Of a stretch of 64,000 nucleotides of DNA, positions 36,236-47,979 are shown piece after piece. Position 1 is the stretch's first letter, and each line of letters opens with the position of its first letter. The notes beneath the pieces were generated by a model. It searched no databases and was not told the DNA's origin. It saw nothing but the letters and a program-made list of their open reading frames with translations. The DNA is from CAYNST01 sp964434105 (GTDB lineage: Bacteria > Pseudomonadota > Gammaproteobacteria > Pseudomonadales > Cellvibrionaceae), in the NCBI GenBank assembly GCA_964434105.1, contig CAYSTJ010000004.1:62001-126000 (forward strand), written 5' to 3'. The position numbers were made by a program, and so were the translations under genes.

Positions 36236-36650
36236 CCGCCCGGCGTACCGCGTCCTGTGTCGATGCACGGCGGACAGATTACCAGGTCCCGGAATCGCCT
36301 TCCGCGTGCGGCAACAGGGGGTATCAGTACCGCCCCCGCGCTGCGGACCGAACCGCCGCGACTTATAAAGCAAAGCGCTGGCGCGCCGGATGCGCCGATG
36401 GCACTGACACCTGGATCTAAAAAAACGCCATCAAGTTTTTTTTGCTATTAAAACCCATATTAGTCAAAACATTCCGGCGTAAGCAGCCTCCCTGACTATA
36501 CTTCCCATAGGTCCATGACAGGACGGCGAACAGCGTTGCTGTCGTCATTCAGGATTGGACAGGAAAAATCTGTGCGGTACAGCGTGCCGCGCCATCAGGC
36601 GCCTGATAGGGTTCAGGCAGGCAGTAACCGCGGTATCGAGAGCCCGATTT

Positions 36651-36932
36651 GTGAAAAATATTCTGGAAGAACTGAGTAAAAAGCCCTGGAACAGTCCCTT
36701 GCAGCTGGTTTTGGGGGGCGTAATGATATTTCTGATCGGTTTTCTGGCGGGGCCCTATTACGGGTGTGGTACCGGCAACTTCCGCATTGGGCAGGGCGCC
36801 TTTCAGTGCGTGACGGGTACACCGGATATGGCCGCCAAAATTTTGATCGTGGCATGCATTGGTCTGGCATCGCTGTGCTGGGGCCGCGCCATGAGTCTTG
36901 CCGATCAGGCCCGGGCGCTGGATCGCTCTTGA
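36651..36932 (+). CDS. Small two-helix membrane protein
   Basis: 93 residues from a GTG at 36651 (VKNILEELSKKPWNSPLQLV). Two hydrophobic segments, about 17-35 (LVLGGVMIFLIGFLAGPYYG) and 60-80 (ILIVACIGLASLCWG), are joined by a loop with two cysteines. I do not recognise a family. Codon use and the sharp hydrophobic pattern suggest a real gene; the start is uncertain, as no strong ribosome site is seen. Confidence 0.5.
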   Translation: MKNILEELSKKPWNSPLQLVLGGVMIFLIGFLAGPYYGCGTGNFRIGQGAFQCVTGTPDMAAKILIVACIGLASLCWGRAMSLADQARALDRS

Positions 36933-36978
36933 CGGTCGCGAACTTAGCCGCGAGGGATAGCGGCAACCGGCCGCCCGC

Positions 36979-38661
36979 TCAATCGATTTGCCAGGCGACA
37001 TAACACACTTCGGCGGGAATGGCATTGGCCGAGAAAAACGCCAGCCAGCGCTGCTGGTTGTCTTGCAGGCGATCACCGGGGCCTTTAACCTCAATCAGGC
37101 GATAGGTCTGATGTTGCGGATAAAACTGAATCAAATCCGGAAAGCCGCTGCAGTTGGCCCGCAGGTCGAATAATTGCCGCCGAAAAATGGCTTTCAGGTG
37201 GTCCGCTGGAATGCAGTCCAGCGCCAGATCCAGAATCGTTTCATCCAGAAACTGCCAGTTGACGAACGGATTGGCGATTCCCTGTCTGGTAGCGTATATC
37301 TGTCGCATATGCGCTTTATATGCACCGGAATCCAGAAGTTCCCATAATGCCTGTATGGCGGGTCGCCGATGCTGGAAGCCTTCGCGATACAGGTCCAATG
37401 GTGCAATCTGAAACGGGTTGGCGAAAGCGCCGCTGACGCTGCGAAACAATTCTGGCCAGAGCCACAGCCCCAACAGTCCATTGAACAGGCGATTCTCGGC
37501 ATAAAGGCAGGGCATGTGGGGCCGGTGCCAATGTCGGCAGAGCAGGCCCTCCACGCGGGTCGCCTGTTCATCCTGGCCGCCGGTGGTTGTCGGGGGCATC
37601 GGTAATACCAGTCGTTTTTCGTCCAGTAAAATCGCTGGTGGACGTTGATACCTGATGCCGGCTTTGCGCGCCAACCTGGGTGCCATACGTAACATGACCT
37701 GCTGCTCATGTTCATCCAGCGGCTGTGCCAGAATGGTTTCGAGCAGTTGCCATGCCTGCGTGTATTGACCCAGTTTTTCCCGCAGACGCACCTGTCTTTC
37801 CCGGGCCGGCGGCAAAGCGCTTTGCGCGTAAAGTGCGAGTGCCAGTTCGTGATCTTCCGCCCGTTCCAGCGCGTACGCCAGACGATTGCATAATCGCGCG
37901 CGGCGCCGTGCCAGGGCGTCGGCGCCGCTTGCCGCCGGAATCGACCGTGCCAGGGCACGCAGTTCTTCCAGACCGTCAGCCGCCTGCAGTGCTTCCCGCA
38001 ACGCCAACAGTTGCTGGTATTGGTCGAGTGACGCCCGGTCATGAAACAGGCGGTGGTCAGGGTCGATCCGGTAATTTTCGTAGCGTAGCAGGCCAAGATC
38101 CCGCAACACGAAGTCGCTGAGATTTTGCCATGGATTGCCGAAGAACAGGAGCATCAGTGTGTCGATTACCGGTGTCAGCGCAAACTGATACAAAGGCCCC
38201 CACTGTAATGCTGTCCATGCCGACCAGCGCTGCAAATCCGGGTATCGCGCTTCAAGCAATGCCAGTAACTCCGGCTTTCGGCGCGACCGGTAGCCCGCCA
38301 GCTCTGCGGAGAACAGATGGATTAACTCCGTTCTGGTCAGCAGCCCGCCCAGGCAGGTTATGTCCAGTACAGGGTCGTCTGCAAGCAGGTTTACCGAACA
38401 CAGGCAGTTCGCCGCGGTCTCGATACCCTCAATTTCGGCGTAATTCAGTTTGCTGCCGCGGAACCAGGGTCCCTTGCGGGTCGCAAGGCGCACCAGGAGG
38501 CACTGGCCGTTGCGGTCAAGTTGCCTGAAACTGTCGATGAACCCGGTTTCGGCGGACGCTAACAGATCACGATAGCGGTCGTTGACCCAATCCAGCAAAA
38601 ACCGAAAATTGTGCAGGTAATAATCCGGCGCGAGCGGCGCGCCGGTGGCGAGGTCTGGCAT
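36979..38661 (-). CDS. FAN1-like VRR-NUC structure-specific nuclease
   Basis: 560 residues. The C-terminal VRR-NUC domain carries the nuclease signature GFPDLIQFY, then YRLIEVKGPGDRLQDNQQRWLAFF, with catalytic Asp, Glu and Lys visible. The N-terminal part has the FAN1-like helical region (YYLHNFRFLLDWV, KGPWFRGSKLNYAEI, a helical repeat-like middle). FAN1 proteins cut branched DNA near crosslinks. In many relatives this gene pairs with the helicase found here at 44083-46377; the two are 5 kb apart on the same strand. Confidence 0.85.
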   Translation of the reverse strand: MPDLATGAPLAPDYYLHNFRFLLDWVNDRYRDLLASAETGFIDSFRQLDRNGQCLLVRLATRKGPWFRGSKLNYAEIEGIETAANCLCSVNLLADDPVLDITCLGGLLTRTELIHLFSAELAGYRSRRKPELLALLEARYPDLQRWSAWTALQWGPLYQFALTPVIDTLMLLFFGNPWQNLSDFVLRDLGLLRYENYRIDPDHRLFHDRASLDQYQQLLALREALQAADGLEELRALARSIPAASGADALARRRARLCNRLAYALERAEDHELALALYAQSALPPARERQVRLREKLGQYTQAWQLLETILAQPLDEHEQQVMLRMAPRLARKAGIRYQRPPAILLDEKRLVLPMPPTTTGGQDEQATRVEGLLCRHWHRPHMPCLYAENRLFNGLLGLWLWPELFRSVSGAFANPFQIAPLDLYREGFQHRRPAIQALWELLDSGAYKAHMRQIYATRQGIANPFVNWQFLDETILDLALDCIPADHLKAIFRRQLFDLRANCSGFPDLIQFYPQHQTYRLIEVKGPGDRLQDNQQRWLAFFSANAIPAEVCYVAWQID

Positions 38662-38677
38662 AGGCGATTTCTTTTGC

Positions 38678-40051
38678 TTAATGCCCGAGCCCGCGAAACT
38701 GCTTCATCAGGTTGACCGCGTAGTTGTCGGTCATGCCACTGACAAAATCCACAACGCGCATCAGTGCAAGGTAGCGGGCATCCGGCAGCCCGGTATTGGC
38801 TGGCACCAGCGGATTGTCGGGATGCATCGCGCCGAGCAGGTTGGCGATGCGTTTGGCGCGAAAGCTCAGCGGCGTGCCCGCGGGCTTGTCGACGATTTCC
38901 GCGACCGCACTGCACATGACTTCAAGCAGGGTGGAGATGGCACTGTAGGCGCCGATTTCCAGTTCGACTTTGCGGCGGTGGGAAAAAATCTCCCGATTGG
39001 CCAGATTTTTGGCGTTCTCGACATAGTCGCGGACTTCCGTATCACACAGTGAGATCAGATCGTCGTATTGTCCCTGGACGATGCCGTTTTCGTAGCGCTG
39101 GAATGCGGCGGTGGCCGATTCGACGCAACGGGCAATGATTTTGCCGCGGATGATCGGGGGTTTGCGGCTGTCGCAGAAGGTTTCCAGTTCCCGCTTGACA
39201 GCGTTCTTGTCGCGGCCGCTCAGCAATGGTTCGAGTATGTCATACACCTGGTCCCACTTTAAAATACCCATCTCCAGACCATCTTCCAGATCGATCAGTC
39301 CGTAGCAGAAATCATCCGCTGCTTCCATGAGATACACCAGCGGGTGGCGGATATACCAGTCCTGACCCGGGTGTCGATGCAGACCGACCGCATCCGCAAT
39401 CTCGCGAAATATGTCGACTTCGCTCTGGAAAACGCCATATTTGTTGGGCTTGGGACGCTTGTCCGGTTCCGGGCTGTCCGAGGTCCAGGGGTATTTGATA
39501 AAAGCAGCCAGCGTGGCGTAGGTCAGCCGCATGCCGCCGTCGTCCGGAAAGTATTCGGAGCGCGTTAACACCCGCAAACCCTGGGCGTTACCCTCAAACC
39601 CTGTCAGGTCGCGCTGCTGGGCAGTGGTCAGGTCCTCGATATATTGTTTGCCGTCATTGCAGAACCACAGCCGGATTACCTCTTCACCGGTATGGCCAAA
39701 TGGCGGATTGCCAATATCGTGAGCGAGACAGGCCGCCTGCACGATATCGCCGATGTCGGCCGGGCCGATGTTGTCGGGCAGGCGTCCGTTCTGTTTCAGC
39801 GAATAACCCACATTAATGCCCAGACTCCGGCCAACGCAGGCGACTTCCAGGCTGTGAGTCAGCCGGTTGTGAACATGATCATTGGAGGCGAGTGGGTGCA
39901 CCTGGGTTTTGCGGGCAAGCCGGCGAAAGGCGCCCGAAAACACCACCTTGTCGTGATCCGACACAAAGGGCGAGCGGCCCTGTTCGTGTTTGGGGGCACG
40001 GCGCCCCAGACGCATACTGTTCAACAGTTTTTCCCAATTCACATCGGACAT
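38678..40051 (-). CDS. dgt: Deoxyguanosinetriphosphate triphosphohydrolase (dGTPase)
   Basis: 457 residues from the ATG at 40051. HD-domain phosphohydrolase that splits dGTP to deoxyguanosine and triphosphate. Motifs: SGAFRRLARKTQV, RLTHSLEVA, and the metal-binding AHDIGNPPFGHTGE near 115. A TTG three codons upstream is less likely. It lies 16 bases before the VRR-NUC gene on the same strand, so the two may be co-transcribed, coupling nucleotide-pool and repair functions. Confidence 0.9.
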   Translation of the reverse strand: MSDVNWEKLLNSMRLGRRAPKHEQGRSPFVSDHDKVVFSGAFRRLARKTQVHPLASNDHVHNRLTHSLEVACVGRSLGINVGYSLKQNGRLPDNIGPADIGDIVQAACLAHDIGNPPFGHTGEEVIRLWFCNDGKQYIEDLTTAQQRDLTGFEGNAQGLRVLTRSEYFPDDGGMRLTYATLAAFIKYPWTSDSPEPDKRPKPNKYGVFQSEVDIFREIADAVGLHRHPGQDWYIRHPLVYLMEAADDFCYGLIDLEDGLEMGILKWDQVYDILEPLLSGRDKNAVKRELETFCDSRKPPIIRGKIIARCVESATAAFQRYENGIVQGQYDDLISLCDTEVRDYVENAKNLANREIFSHRRKVELEIGAYSAISTLLEVMCSAVAEIVDKPAGTPLSFRAKRIANLLGAMHPDNPLVPANTGLPDARYLALMRVVDFVSGMTDNYAVNLMKQFRGLGH

Positions 40052-40066
40052 GTTTCTCAACCTTTT

Positions 40067-41890
<1,824 letters not shown>

Positions 41891-41917
41891 AGTGTTCTCC
41901 GGTTACCTTGAAAGATT

Positions 41918-42130
41918 GTCGCTGTTCAGCTCGTGTCGTAACTGTTCAGATTGCGTCCAGATTTGTTCAGAGCAAGGCGAAAAATATGCGTTTACCCGTG
42001 TTAATACGCCGCGCGTCCTGCGCTTCGCCCTCCGGGGCCGCCTGGGCAGGCGTTCAAACCCGTGCCCGACAGGTTGTAACCATCGTTTAACGCCGCTATG
42101 GCCAAATCGGGGCGTGCGCTGAATAGTTAC
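41918..42130. mobile_element. MITE copy, 213 bp, inverted relative to the other two
   Basis: Reverse complement of the element at 47980-48204 along nearly its whole length. Its right end CGCTGAATAGTTAC is intact; the left end GTCGCTGTTCAGCT is degenerate. The flanking octamers (41910-41917 and 42131-42138) agree at only four positions, so no duplication can be claimed. It occupies the divergent promoter region between the hybrid kinase and the response regulator, where it could affect expression of both. Confidence 0.8.
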
Positions 42131-42642
42131 CGAACAATTTTATAGGCGTAGCGTCATAGCGGACTCTATATAATGTCGCGACGCCGAATGCCAAAGGCGC
42201 GCGCTATTGGCGAACGTTAATTTGGTAGCGGTATTGTGCGTGTCATGGGGCCGTTCGTTTTTTGGACGATGAAAATACCAGCGCGTTCGGCAATACCCAT
42301 TTACGGGATGTGACGGAATCATTGACAGCCAGGCAACACCGATGGTGATCAGTATAATTGATTATGGACGTTCCATCGGCAGGAAAAGTGTATGCAGGAC
42401 AGCGGGTTGATCGAGAGCATCGAGCCGGGAGGCAGATGAGTGCGTGCGGAGAGATGAGGCGCGTATGCGATAGTGCTGGCCGGCGCTGGCACTGGCAGCA
42501 TCGGCGACGCGGTCACTGCACCGACAGCAAAAACCGGGTGTCGTTAATACCCGGCGGCTACACCCGTCTGGCCGCTGACAGACACCTTGGCGCGGGCGCA
42601 TTTACGATAGGTACACCAATCAGTCAGGAGGAGGAAAACGCC
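42131..42642. other. 512-base leader of the response-regulator gene
   Basis: An open frame runs through the second half, but its composition is not protein-like and the credible start is the GTG at 42643. A -10-like TATAAT lies at 42353-42358, without a correctly spaced -35. CACCGATGGTG near 42336 is a short palindrome. Nothing else was recognised. Confidence 0.45.
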
Positions 42643-43059
42643 GTGCAACCAGAGCAGATACAGTCCGTACCCCCCAATCAGCGTATCCTTATCGTCGAAG
42701 ACGAGCCGGATGCGGCCAGCACTCTGCAACTGCTGCTGGAAATGCTCGGGCAGGAAGTGCACGTCGCTCATACCGGCCCCAGTGGGCTGCAAATGGCGGT
42801 GGCGATAAAGCCCGACCTGGTACTATGCGATATCGGACTGCCCGGGCTTGACGGATTCGCGGTCGCCCGCAAGCTGCGCGAAAGTCCGGAGACCGCAACG
42901 ACCCGCCTGATCGCACTGACCGGATATGGCGGCCGTGAGTTTATCGAGGAAGCCCGTTCAGCAGGGTTCGACAGTCATATCACCAAGCCCGCCAGTCTTG
43001 ATGACATCAAGAAAAAGGTGTTGCAGGTGAGCCGTCCACTACAGGACGGTACATCATGA
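42643..43059 (+). CDS. Single-domain response regulator (CheY-like)
   Basis: 138 residues from a GTG at 42643, preceded by GGAGGAGG. The receiver has the acidic pair in ILIVEDEPD, phosphoacceptor Asp in LVLCDIGLPGLDGF, Thr in LIALTGYGG and Lys in HITKPAS. There is no output domain, so it acts by protein contact or as a phosphate sink. The receiver closely resembles that of the hybrid kinase at 34298-36196 and is divergent from the kinase at 40067-41890. Confidence 0.88.
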   Translation: MQPEQIQSVPPNQRILIVEDEPDAASTLQLLLEMLGQEVHVAHTGPSGLQMAVAIKPDLVLCDIGLPGLDGFAVARKLRESPETATTRLIALTGYGGREFIEEARSAGFDSHITKPASLDDIKKKVLQVSRPLQDGTS

Positions 43060-43090
43060 AAACCACGGTCGCTTCGCAAAGGTGTCTCGA

Positions 43091-44026
43091 ATGTCGCACA
43101 TAGGCCGGATGTTTGCCGTTACTGTATTGTCGCTGTCGGTATATTGCCAGGCCCAATCCGCGCTGGTCCTTGAATCGGCCTACGCAATCGAAGGGGCTGC
43201 CGGTCTGGAGCCGTCCGGGCTTGCTTATTGTGACGATCGTCTGTTGCTGGTCTCGGATGATCACGATGATGTTGTCTTTGAGCTTTCACCGGGTACGGAG
43301 GGGATCGCAACTGCAACGCCTTATCGCGTAATAGAAAACATTCCGCTGCCGCCGCGCCAGCAGTTTCCGCTATTGCTGCGCATAAAGCGGTTAGCGGCCG
43401 AACTGTTCGGATTAACCGGCGGTATGGATTGGGAAGGCATCGCCTGTGATGACGACGGCACCCTGTACCTTGCCAGCGAATATTATTTTGCGGTACTGAC
43501 CGTGGGCCCAGGCAATAACCTGTGGTGGCAGGGCGAGGATGTGTATGCATCAGGCCGGGAGCGTGGATTGTTCGGAACCATGAATGCCTATATCGAAGGG
43601 ATCACGCTGCACCGGAATGAATTGCTGCTGGCTGTCGAGCGCGAGCCCCGCGCCTTGATCCGGATGCAGGGCGGCACGCCGGTAGAGATATTGGTGCCGG
43701 CGCAGGCTGGCCTTGCCGAAGACGGACTGTCCTACGATTACACCGGGCTGGCAGTCTGGAAAAACAGGGTGTTTGTGTTGAATCGCAATCATTACAAGGT
43801 CTGCGAACTGGGCGCGGACGATCTCACCGGGCGCGATTGCAGATCCTACCGGGATGTCGAGCGTTCCGGGGCCTATGGATACGATACCGGTCCTTACGGG
43901 CTGGGCGAGGGGCTGATGGTCACCGATGAGGCGATCTGGATTGTTCTCGACAACAACGGCCAGTCCAGGCTGAGTGATGCAGACGATAAAAGACCGCAAC
44001 TTTTCCGGTTCGCTAATCCGTTTTGA
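43091..44026 (+). CDS. Secreted phytase-esterase-like / SdiA-regulated-type beta-propeller protein
   Basis: 311 residues from the ATG at 43091 (a GTG three codons earlier is possible). The signal peptide ends near QAQS. The body shows repeated strand motifs (LEPSGLAYCDDRLLLVSDDH, MDWEGIACDDDGTLYLASE, YDYTGLAVWKNRVFVLNRN, LGEGLMVTDEAIWIVLDN), the pattern of esterase-like-activity-of-phytase or SdiA-regulated proteins. Periplasmic; substrate unknown. It follows the regulator gene by 31 bases. Confidence 0.55.
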   Translation: MSHIGRMFAVTVLSLSVYCQAQSALVLESAYAIEGAAGLEPSGLAYCDDRLLLVSDDHDDVVFELSPGTEGIATATPYRVIENIPLPPRQQFPLLLRIKRLAAELFGLTGGMDWEGIACDDDGTLYLASEYYFAVLTVGPGNNLWWQGEDVYASGRERGLFGTMNAYIEGITLHRNELLLAVEREPRALIRMQGGTPVEILVPAQAGLAEDGLSYDYTGLAVWKNRVFVLNRNHYKVCELGADDLTGRDCRSYRDVERSGAYGYDTGPYGLGEGLMVTDEAIWIVLDNNGQSRLSDADDKRPQLFRFANPF

Positions 44027-44082
44027 CTTTGCTGCCTGGTGTCGATAACGACTGAGTGCGCGTTATCGAACACGTCCCCGTG

Positions 44083-46377
44083 TCAACAGTCCCACCAGGG
44101 CGGCAGCAGCTGACGAATCTCGCGGCGCTGGTAGCGTTCGTCCAGCAGGTACAGGTAGCCCGTATCTTCGGTGCGCCGTATCACCCGGCCGGCGGCCTGT
44201 ACGACCTTCTGAATGCCGGGATAAAGGTATGCGTACTGGTATCCCTGCCGAAACCGGTCCTGCAGGAAATGTTTTAGATGCTCGTTGACATGGGTAACCT
44301 GCGGTAACCCCAGTGTTGCAATAAAAACACCTTTCAGGGCATTACCGGGCAGATCGATTCCTTCGCCGAACGCGCCACCAAGCACCGCCAGTCCCAACAG
44401 ATTATTGCGCGTATTGAATTGATGTATAAATTGGATGCGATCAGTTTCCGACATGGATTTTTCCTGTCGGACAATGTCGACGCCAAGCGGTTTAACTGCG
44501 TCAGATAAAACCCCATCAACCTCCAGCAGGTAGGCATAACTGGAAAAATACAGCAGAGCGTTTCCGGGCGCCTGTTGCAATTGTTCATAGATGCAGGCGA
44601 CCATGGAATGCAGGGAAGCTGAACGGTCCCGAAATCGGGTGGACAGATCCGCAGCAATGCGTATGGCGAGCTGATCCGCAGAAAACGGTGATGCGGCCTG
44701 CAGGTGCACGGTATCCTCGGGCAAACCCAGCATGCGGTGGTAAAAATCCATGGGTCGCAGTGTCGCGGAAAAAAAGCTCGCACCACTGGCACGGGCCAGG
44801 CGTTTGTGCAGCAGTTGCGCGGGTACCAGGTTTCTTAACGTCAGTATTTCGGCCCGGGTGTCCAGCGTGTCCATGTCGATACAGAAATCATCATTTTTTT
44901 CAGTCAGACGTGCCTGGAAAGCGAGGGCAGTGAGAAAGAAAGTCTGGACAGCGGCATCATGGTTGCCCAGTTCCGGATGGTGTTGCAGATACGCCCGGTA
45001 TTGATCGGTGAAATCTTTCAGTGCGTACAAAAAGGCCGGTGGGATGTCGTCAAGCAATGTCAATTGTCCGGGACGTTCGACCAGGATTTTGAGCAGGGCC
45101 AGCCAATGTCGGTTAAGCCGGGTGAGCGTGGCTTTTAATGGAGATCGGGCCAGTTTTTTGGCATCAAGCAACTGTCGTCGATCGAGCGCGGCAGAGTACA
45201 TCATGCGCCCGCGTTCAATCAGATTGTGACATTCATCCACCAGCAGGTAGGGTTTCCAGTCCAGCTCGTCGGCAAGCTCCAGCAGCAATGGGCGGCCGTC
45301 GAAATAATAATTGACATCGGCGACTACCACATCCACCCAGCGACACATTTCCATGCCGAGATACACGGGGCAGATCGTGAACGTATCAGCCAGTGTGCGC
45401 AACGCAGCCTGATCCAGCACCGGGATGTCGGCCGCGGCGGCGCGGGCCTGTACCAGCTTGTCAAAAAAGTTTTCGGCGAAAGGGCAACTATCGCCAGTGC
45501 ACTGATTAGCGGGTGCCAGGCAGGCTTTGGCCTGAGCGGTCAACTCCAGTACGCGTAATGGCGTCCCGTCAGCTTCTGCAAGTTGATGCAACGTGTCCAG
45601 TGCAATCTGTTTGCCGGTGCTCTTGGCGGTGAGATAAAACACCCTGTCGATGGGGGTGTGGGCCATGGCCTTGATGGCCGGAAACAGACCCGCCAGAGTT
45701 TTGCCGGTGCCGGTGGGTGCTTCGGCCAACAGAACCCGTCCGGTGGCGGCAGACTTATAGACGGCTTCCGCCATTTTCCGTTGGGATGGGTGCATGACCG
45801 GAAAGGGGAATGGCAAAGCGGATACCCAGTGCCGTAGCGCGGTTTGGCGGCAGGCCATGCGCGACTGCCACAACTGGTACTTTTCGACCAGCGTCAGACA
45901 GTCCTGCTCAAGCGCGTCAAGGGCCCAGTCCTGCTCCAGCCGATATTCTCTATCTTCCCCGAGGTGAAAATACACCAGTGCCAGCCGAATGCTCTCCAGT
46001 CCCGCCTGTCGGCACAGCATCCATCCATAACATTTTGCCTGGGCCCAATGCAATTGCCGCTGGTTGTCAGCAATGCGCTGAAAATCCCCGTAGAAGGTCT
46101 TGATTTCTTCCAGACAGTTGGTGGCACTGCAATAACCATCGGCACGCCCGCGCAGAGTCAATGCGCCGATCTGCGTACTCAGTGAAATTTCAGTCCGGTA
46201 GGTGGCAGGGCGGTTGCGGGCCACCCGTAAATGGCCTTCTGTACCCTCGGTACCGGTGGGTGCCGGTGTAAATCCCCGTTCGATGCTGCCGGTGCGGGCG
46301 GCAAAGGCGACCAGGGACCGGACGGACACAGCAGGCGGCGCGTCAATGGGTGCTTCGGTGGAGAGGGATACTGCCAT
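44083..46377 (-). CDS. Iron-sulfur DinG/XPD-type DNA helicase with N-terminal nuclease-like domain
   Basis: 764 residues; ATG with AAAAGG upstream. Residues about 50-185 look like a PD-(D/E)XK fold (LRGRADGY, EEIKTFYG, HWAQAKCYGWML). The helicase follows: Walker A EAPTGTGKT near 220, an iron-sulfur cluster region with CLAPANQCTGDSCPF, box II LLVDECHNL, and the C-terminal motif QAAGRVIRR. XPD/DinG helicases unwind DNA 5' to 3' in repair. Likely functional partner of the VRR-NUC nuclease at 36979-38661. Confidence 0.88.
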   Translation of the reverse strand: MAVSLSTEAPIDAPPAVSVRSLVAFAARTGSIERGFTPAPTGTEGTEGHLRVARNRPATYRTEISLSTQIGALTLRGRADGYCSATNCLEEIKTFYGDFQRIADNQRQLHWAQAKCYGWMLCRQAGLESIRLALVYFHLGEDREYRLEQDWALDALEQDCLTLVEKYQLWQSRMACRQTALRHWVSALPFPFPVMHPSQRKMAEAVYKSAATGRVLLAEAPTGTGKTLAGLFPAIKAMAHTPIDRVFYLTAKSTGKQIALDTLHQLAEADGTPLRVLELTAQAKACLAPANQCTGDSCPFAENFFDKLVQARAAAADIPVLDQAALRTLADTFTICPVYLGMEMCRWVDVVVADVNYYFDGRPLLLELADELDWKPYLLVDECHNLIERGRMMYSAALDRRQLLDAKKLARSPLKATLTRLNRHWLALLKILVERPGQLTLLDDIPPAFLYALKDFTDQYRAYLQHHPELGNHDAAVQTFFLTALAFQARLTEKNDDFCIDMDTLDTRAEILTLRNLVPAQLLHKRLARASGASFFSATLRPMDFYHRMLGLPEDTVHLQAASPFSADQLAIRIAADLSTRFRDRSASLHSMVACIYEQLQQAPGNALLYFSSYAYLLEVDGVLSDAVKPLGVDIVRQEKSMSETDRIQFIHQFNTRNNLLGLAVLGGAFGEGIDLPGNALKGVFIATLGLPQVTHVNEHLKHFLQDRFRQGYQYAYLYPGIQKVVQAAGRVIRRTEDTGYLYLLDERYQRREIRQLLPPWWDC

Positions 46378-46898
46378 ATACCTTTTCGGATTACCCTGCC
46401 ACGGGCGGTAAGTTGAAAAAACGAATTATGGCTGTTGGGTTGCGTTGACTCAACCCGTTCGGTCCACTGGCCGCCCTGCCGTCAGGCCGCGCGATGTCCG
46501 TGGTGTCTACAAATTTCAGACGTGCAGCGTGTTTTTCAACCCGGCCGGCATTTCCAGCGCCCGCTTGAGCAATGCCTTATGCGCCGTCCGCCGCGTGAAG
46601 TTTGATGCGTGCGCCGAGAACGTTCGCCACGCGAGTTTTTTGCATTCGTCATCGGGACCCGGCGCAACCGTCAGCGCGTTGATGTATGGCGCTCCGCCTG
46701 TAGCCTGGACTTTCGATGGCCTTTGCCGCATGACTGTCTGCGCCAGTTTGCGGTATACACAGGTGGCTGTGAATGCCTGCCGACCGGACACGCGTTCGCG
46801 CGGTACGTGGTGAATGGCGAACGATCTTGTCCGGCCATGCGTCGGGGTCCAAACTGGGCTAAAGTTACAGCAGACCAACCGCTTGGAGACCATTTAAT
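46378..46898. other. 521-base stretch without a recognised gene
   Basis: Several open frames overlap on both strands (for example minus 46516-46893), but none has a ribosome site, family resemblance or protein-like composition that sets it apart. A hairpin GGGTTG/CAACCC lies near 46437-46458. It holds the promoters of the divergent helicase and CBM lipoprotein genes. Confidence 0.45.
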
Positions 46899-47972
46899 TT
46901 GGACGCTGTGCCATTACCCCGAGGCCGACCAGCCGGTCTGCTGGTACTGATCTGCCTGCTAATTGGCTGTGATGCTGAATTGAAGCGTGTAGAACGGACA
47001 CCGATGCCGGAGCTGACGATGGATACAATGCCACTGAACAGCATTGTCACCAATGGCGACGCGGAGCTCGGCGTGGCGCCGTGGCTGAGCATTGGTGCGC
47101 TACTGAAGCCGGTGGTCACGGAAGCCTACAGTGGTGAGTGGAGTTTGATGCTATGGCAGCGCAGAAGCGCGCGGGATGCCGTTGTGATGCCACTCGGCCC
47201 GTTGCAGGCGCCTCGACGCTATAAAGCAACGGTCTACGTAAAGCTGCCGGGTAATGCCGACCAGTCCCGCATGACGCTGGAGTGGCGCAAGGTCGTCAAT
47301 AACTCGGAAGGTATCGAACCCCTGGCCAGCATCATGCTTAACCCGGGAGAGTGGGCACCGTTGACGGGCACTTTTGACCATGTCGACAGCCGCGCCTATG
47401 GGGGGAGCTCGCTCGCCATTACAACCGAGAATCCGGCGGTCACTTTTTTTGTGGATGCGCTCGATGTGGTTGAAGTCGGCCCGGTTGAAGCATCCGACGA
47501 TGATTTGGCGGCTCAACCCCCAAAAAGGGATCTGGCATTGAACGGTGGAGTGGAAGATGGTTACGAGTTCTGGGTTCCACAGTCTGCGCGACTGGAGCGG
47601 GTAACGGAGCCGGTGCGGTCGGGAAACTACAGTATGTATATCTCCAACCGGACGAGCGAATGGAATGGTCCGACCATGCACTTCGACAAGCTGCAGGCGG
47701 GACGAAGTTACCGTTTTTCGGTGTACGTGCAGGCTGCGGCGGACAGTTCGCCGCTCGTTGCGCAAATCACCATAAAAACGCGTATTTATGGTGTCGAAGA
47801 TTATTTTCCATTGGCGAAAGATACCGTCGTTGCAGGTAAATGGCAGCGGCTCTCGGGTATCTATCAGCATAAAAACTCGGCGGGGCTTGAAGAAATTTAT
47901 GCCTACATCGAAGCGAACCCGCCCACCGCCGAATTTTTTGTGGATGACTTTCAGGTCGAAGAGCTGTACTGA
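46899..47972 (+). CDS. Lipoprotein with two CBM4/9-like carbohydrate-binding modules
   Basis: 357 residues from TTG at 46899 (GGAG 11 bases upstream); GTG at 46908 is the alternative. The lipobox LLIGC gives a lipidated N-terminus. Two tandem jelly-roll modules begin at NGDAELGVAPW (about 52) and NGGVEDGYEFW (about 215), each with the pattern of Y-[KR]-x-[ST]-V-Y-V-(K/Q) strands and ending FFVDALDV and FFVDDFQV. No catalytic domain is present. It probably holds polysaccharide at the cell surface or shows a scaffold role. A MITE starts 8 bases after its stop. Confidence 0.75.
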   Translation: MDAVPLPRGRPAGLLVLICLLIGCDAELKRVERTPMPELTMDTMPLNSIVTNGDAELGVAPWLSIGALLKPVVTEAYSGEWSLMLWQRRSARDAVVMPLGPLQAPRRYKATVYVKLPGNADQSRMTLEWRKVVNNSEGIEPLASIMLNPGEWAPLTGTFDHVDSRAYGGSSLAITTENPAVTFFVDALDVVEVGPVEASDDDLAAQPPKRDLALNGGVEDGYEFWVPQSARLERVTEPVRSGNYSMYISNRTSEWNGPTMHFDKLQAGRSYRFSVYVQAAADSSPLVAQITIKTRIYGVEDYFPLAKDTVVAGKWQRLSGIYQHKNSAGLEEIYAYIEANPPTAEFFVDDFQVEELY

Positions 47973-47979
47973 ATTCCCG

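Noticed and set aside
42321..42358. Sigma-70 promoter TTGACA...TATAAT before the response regulator
   Set aside because: The spacing between the hexamers is about 25 bases, too long for a standard or MerR-type promoter; only the -10-like box is noted.
46516..46893. 125-codon minus-strand ORF upstream of the CBM lipoprotein
   Set aside because: Overlaps other open frames of equal quality, has no ribosome site and is not protein-like in composition.
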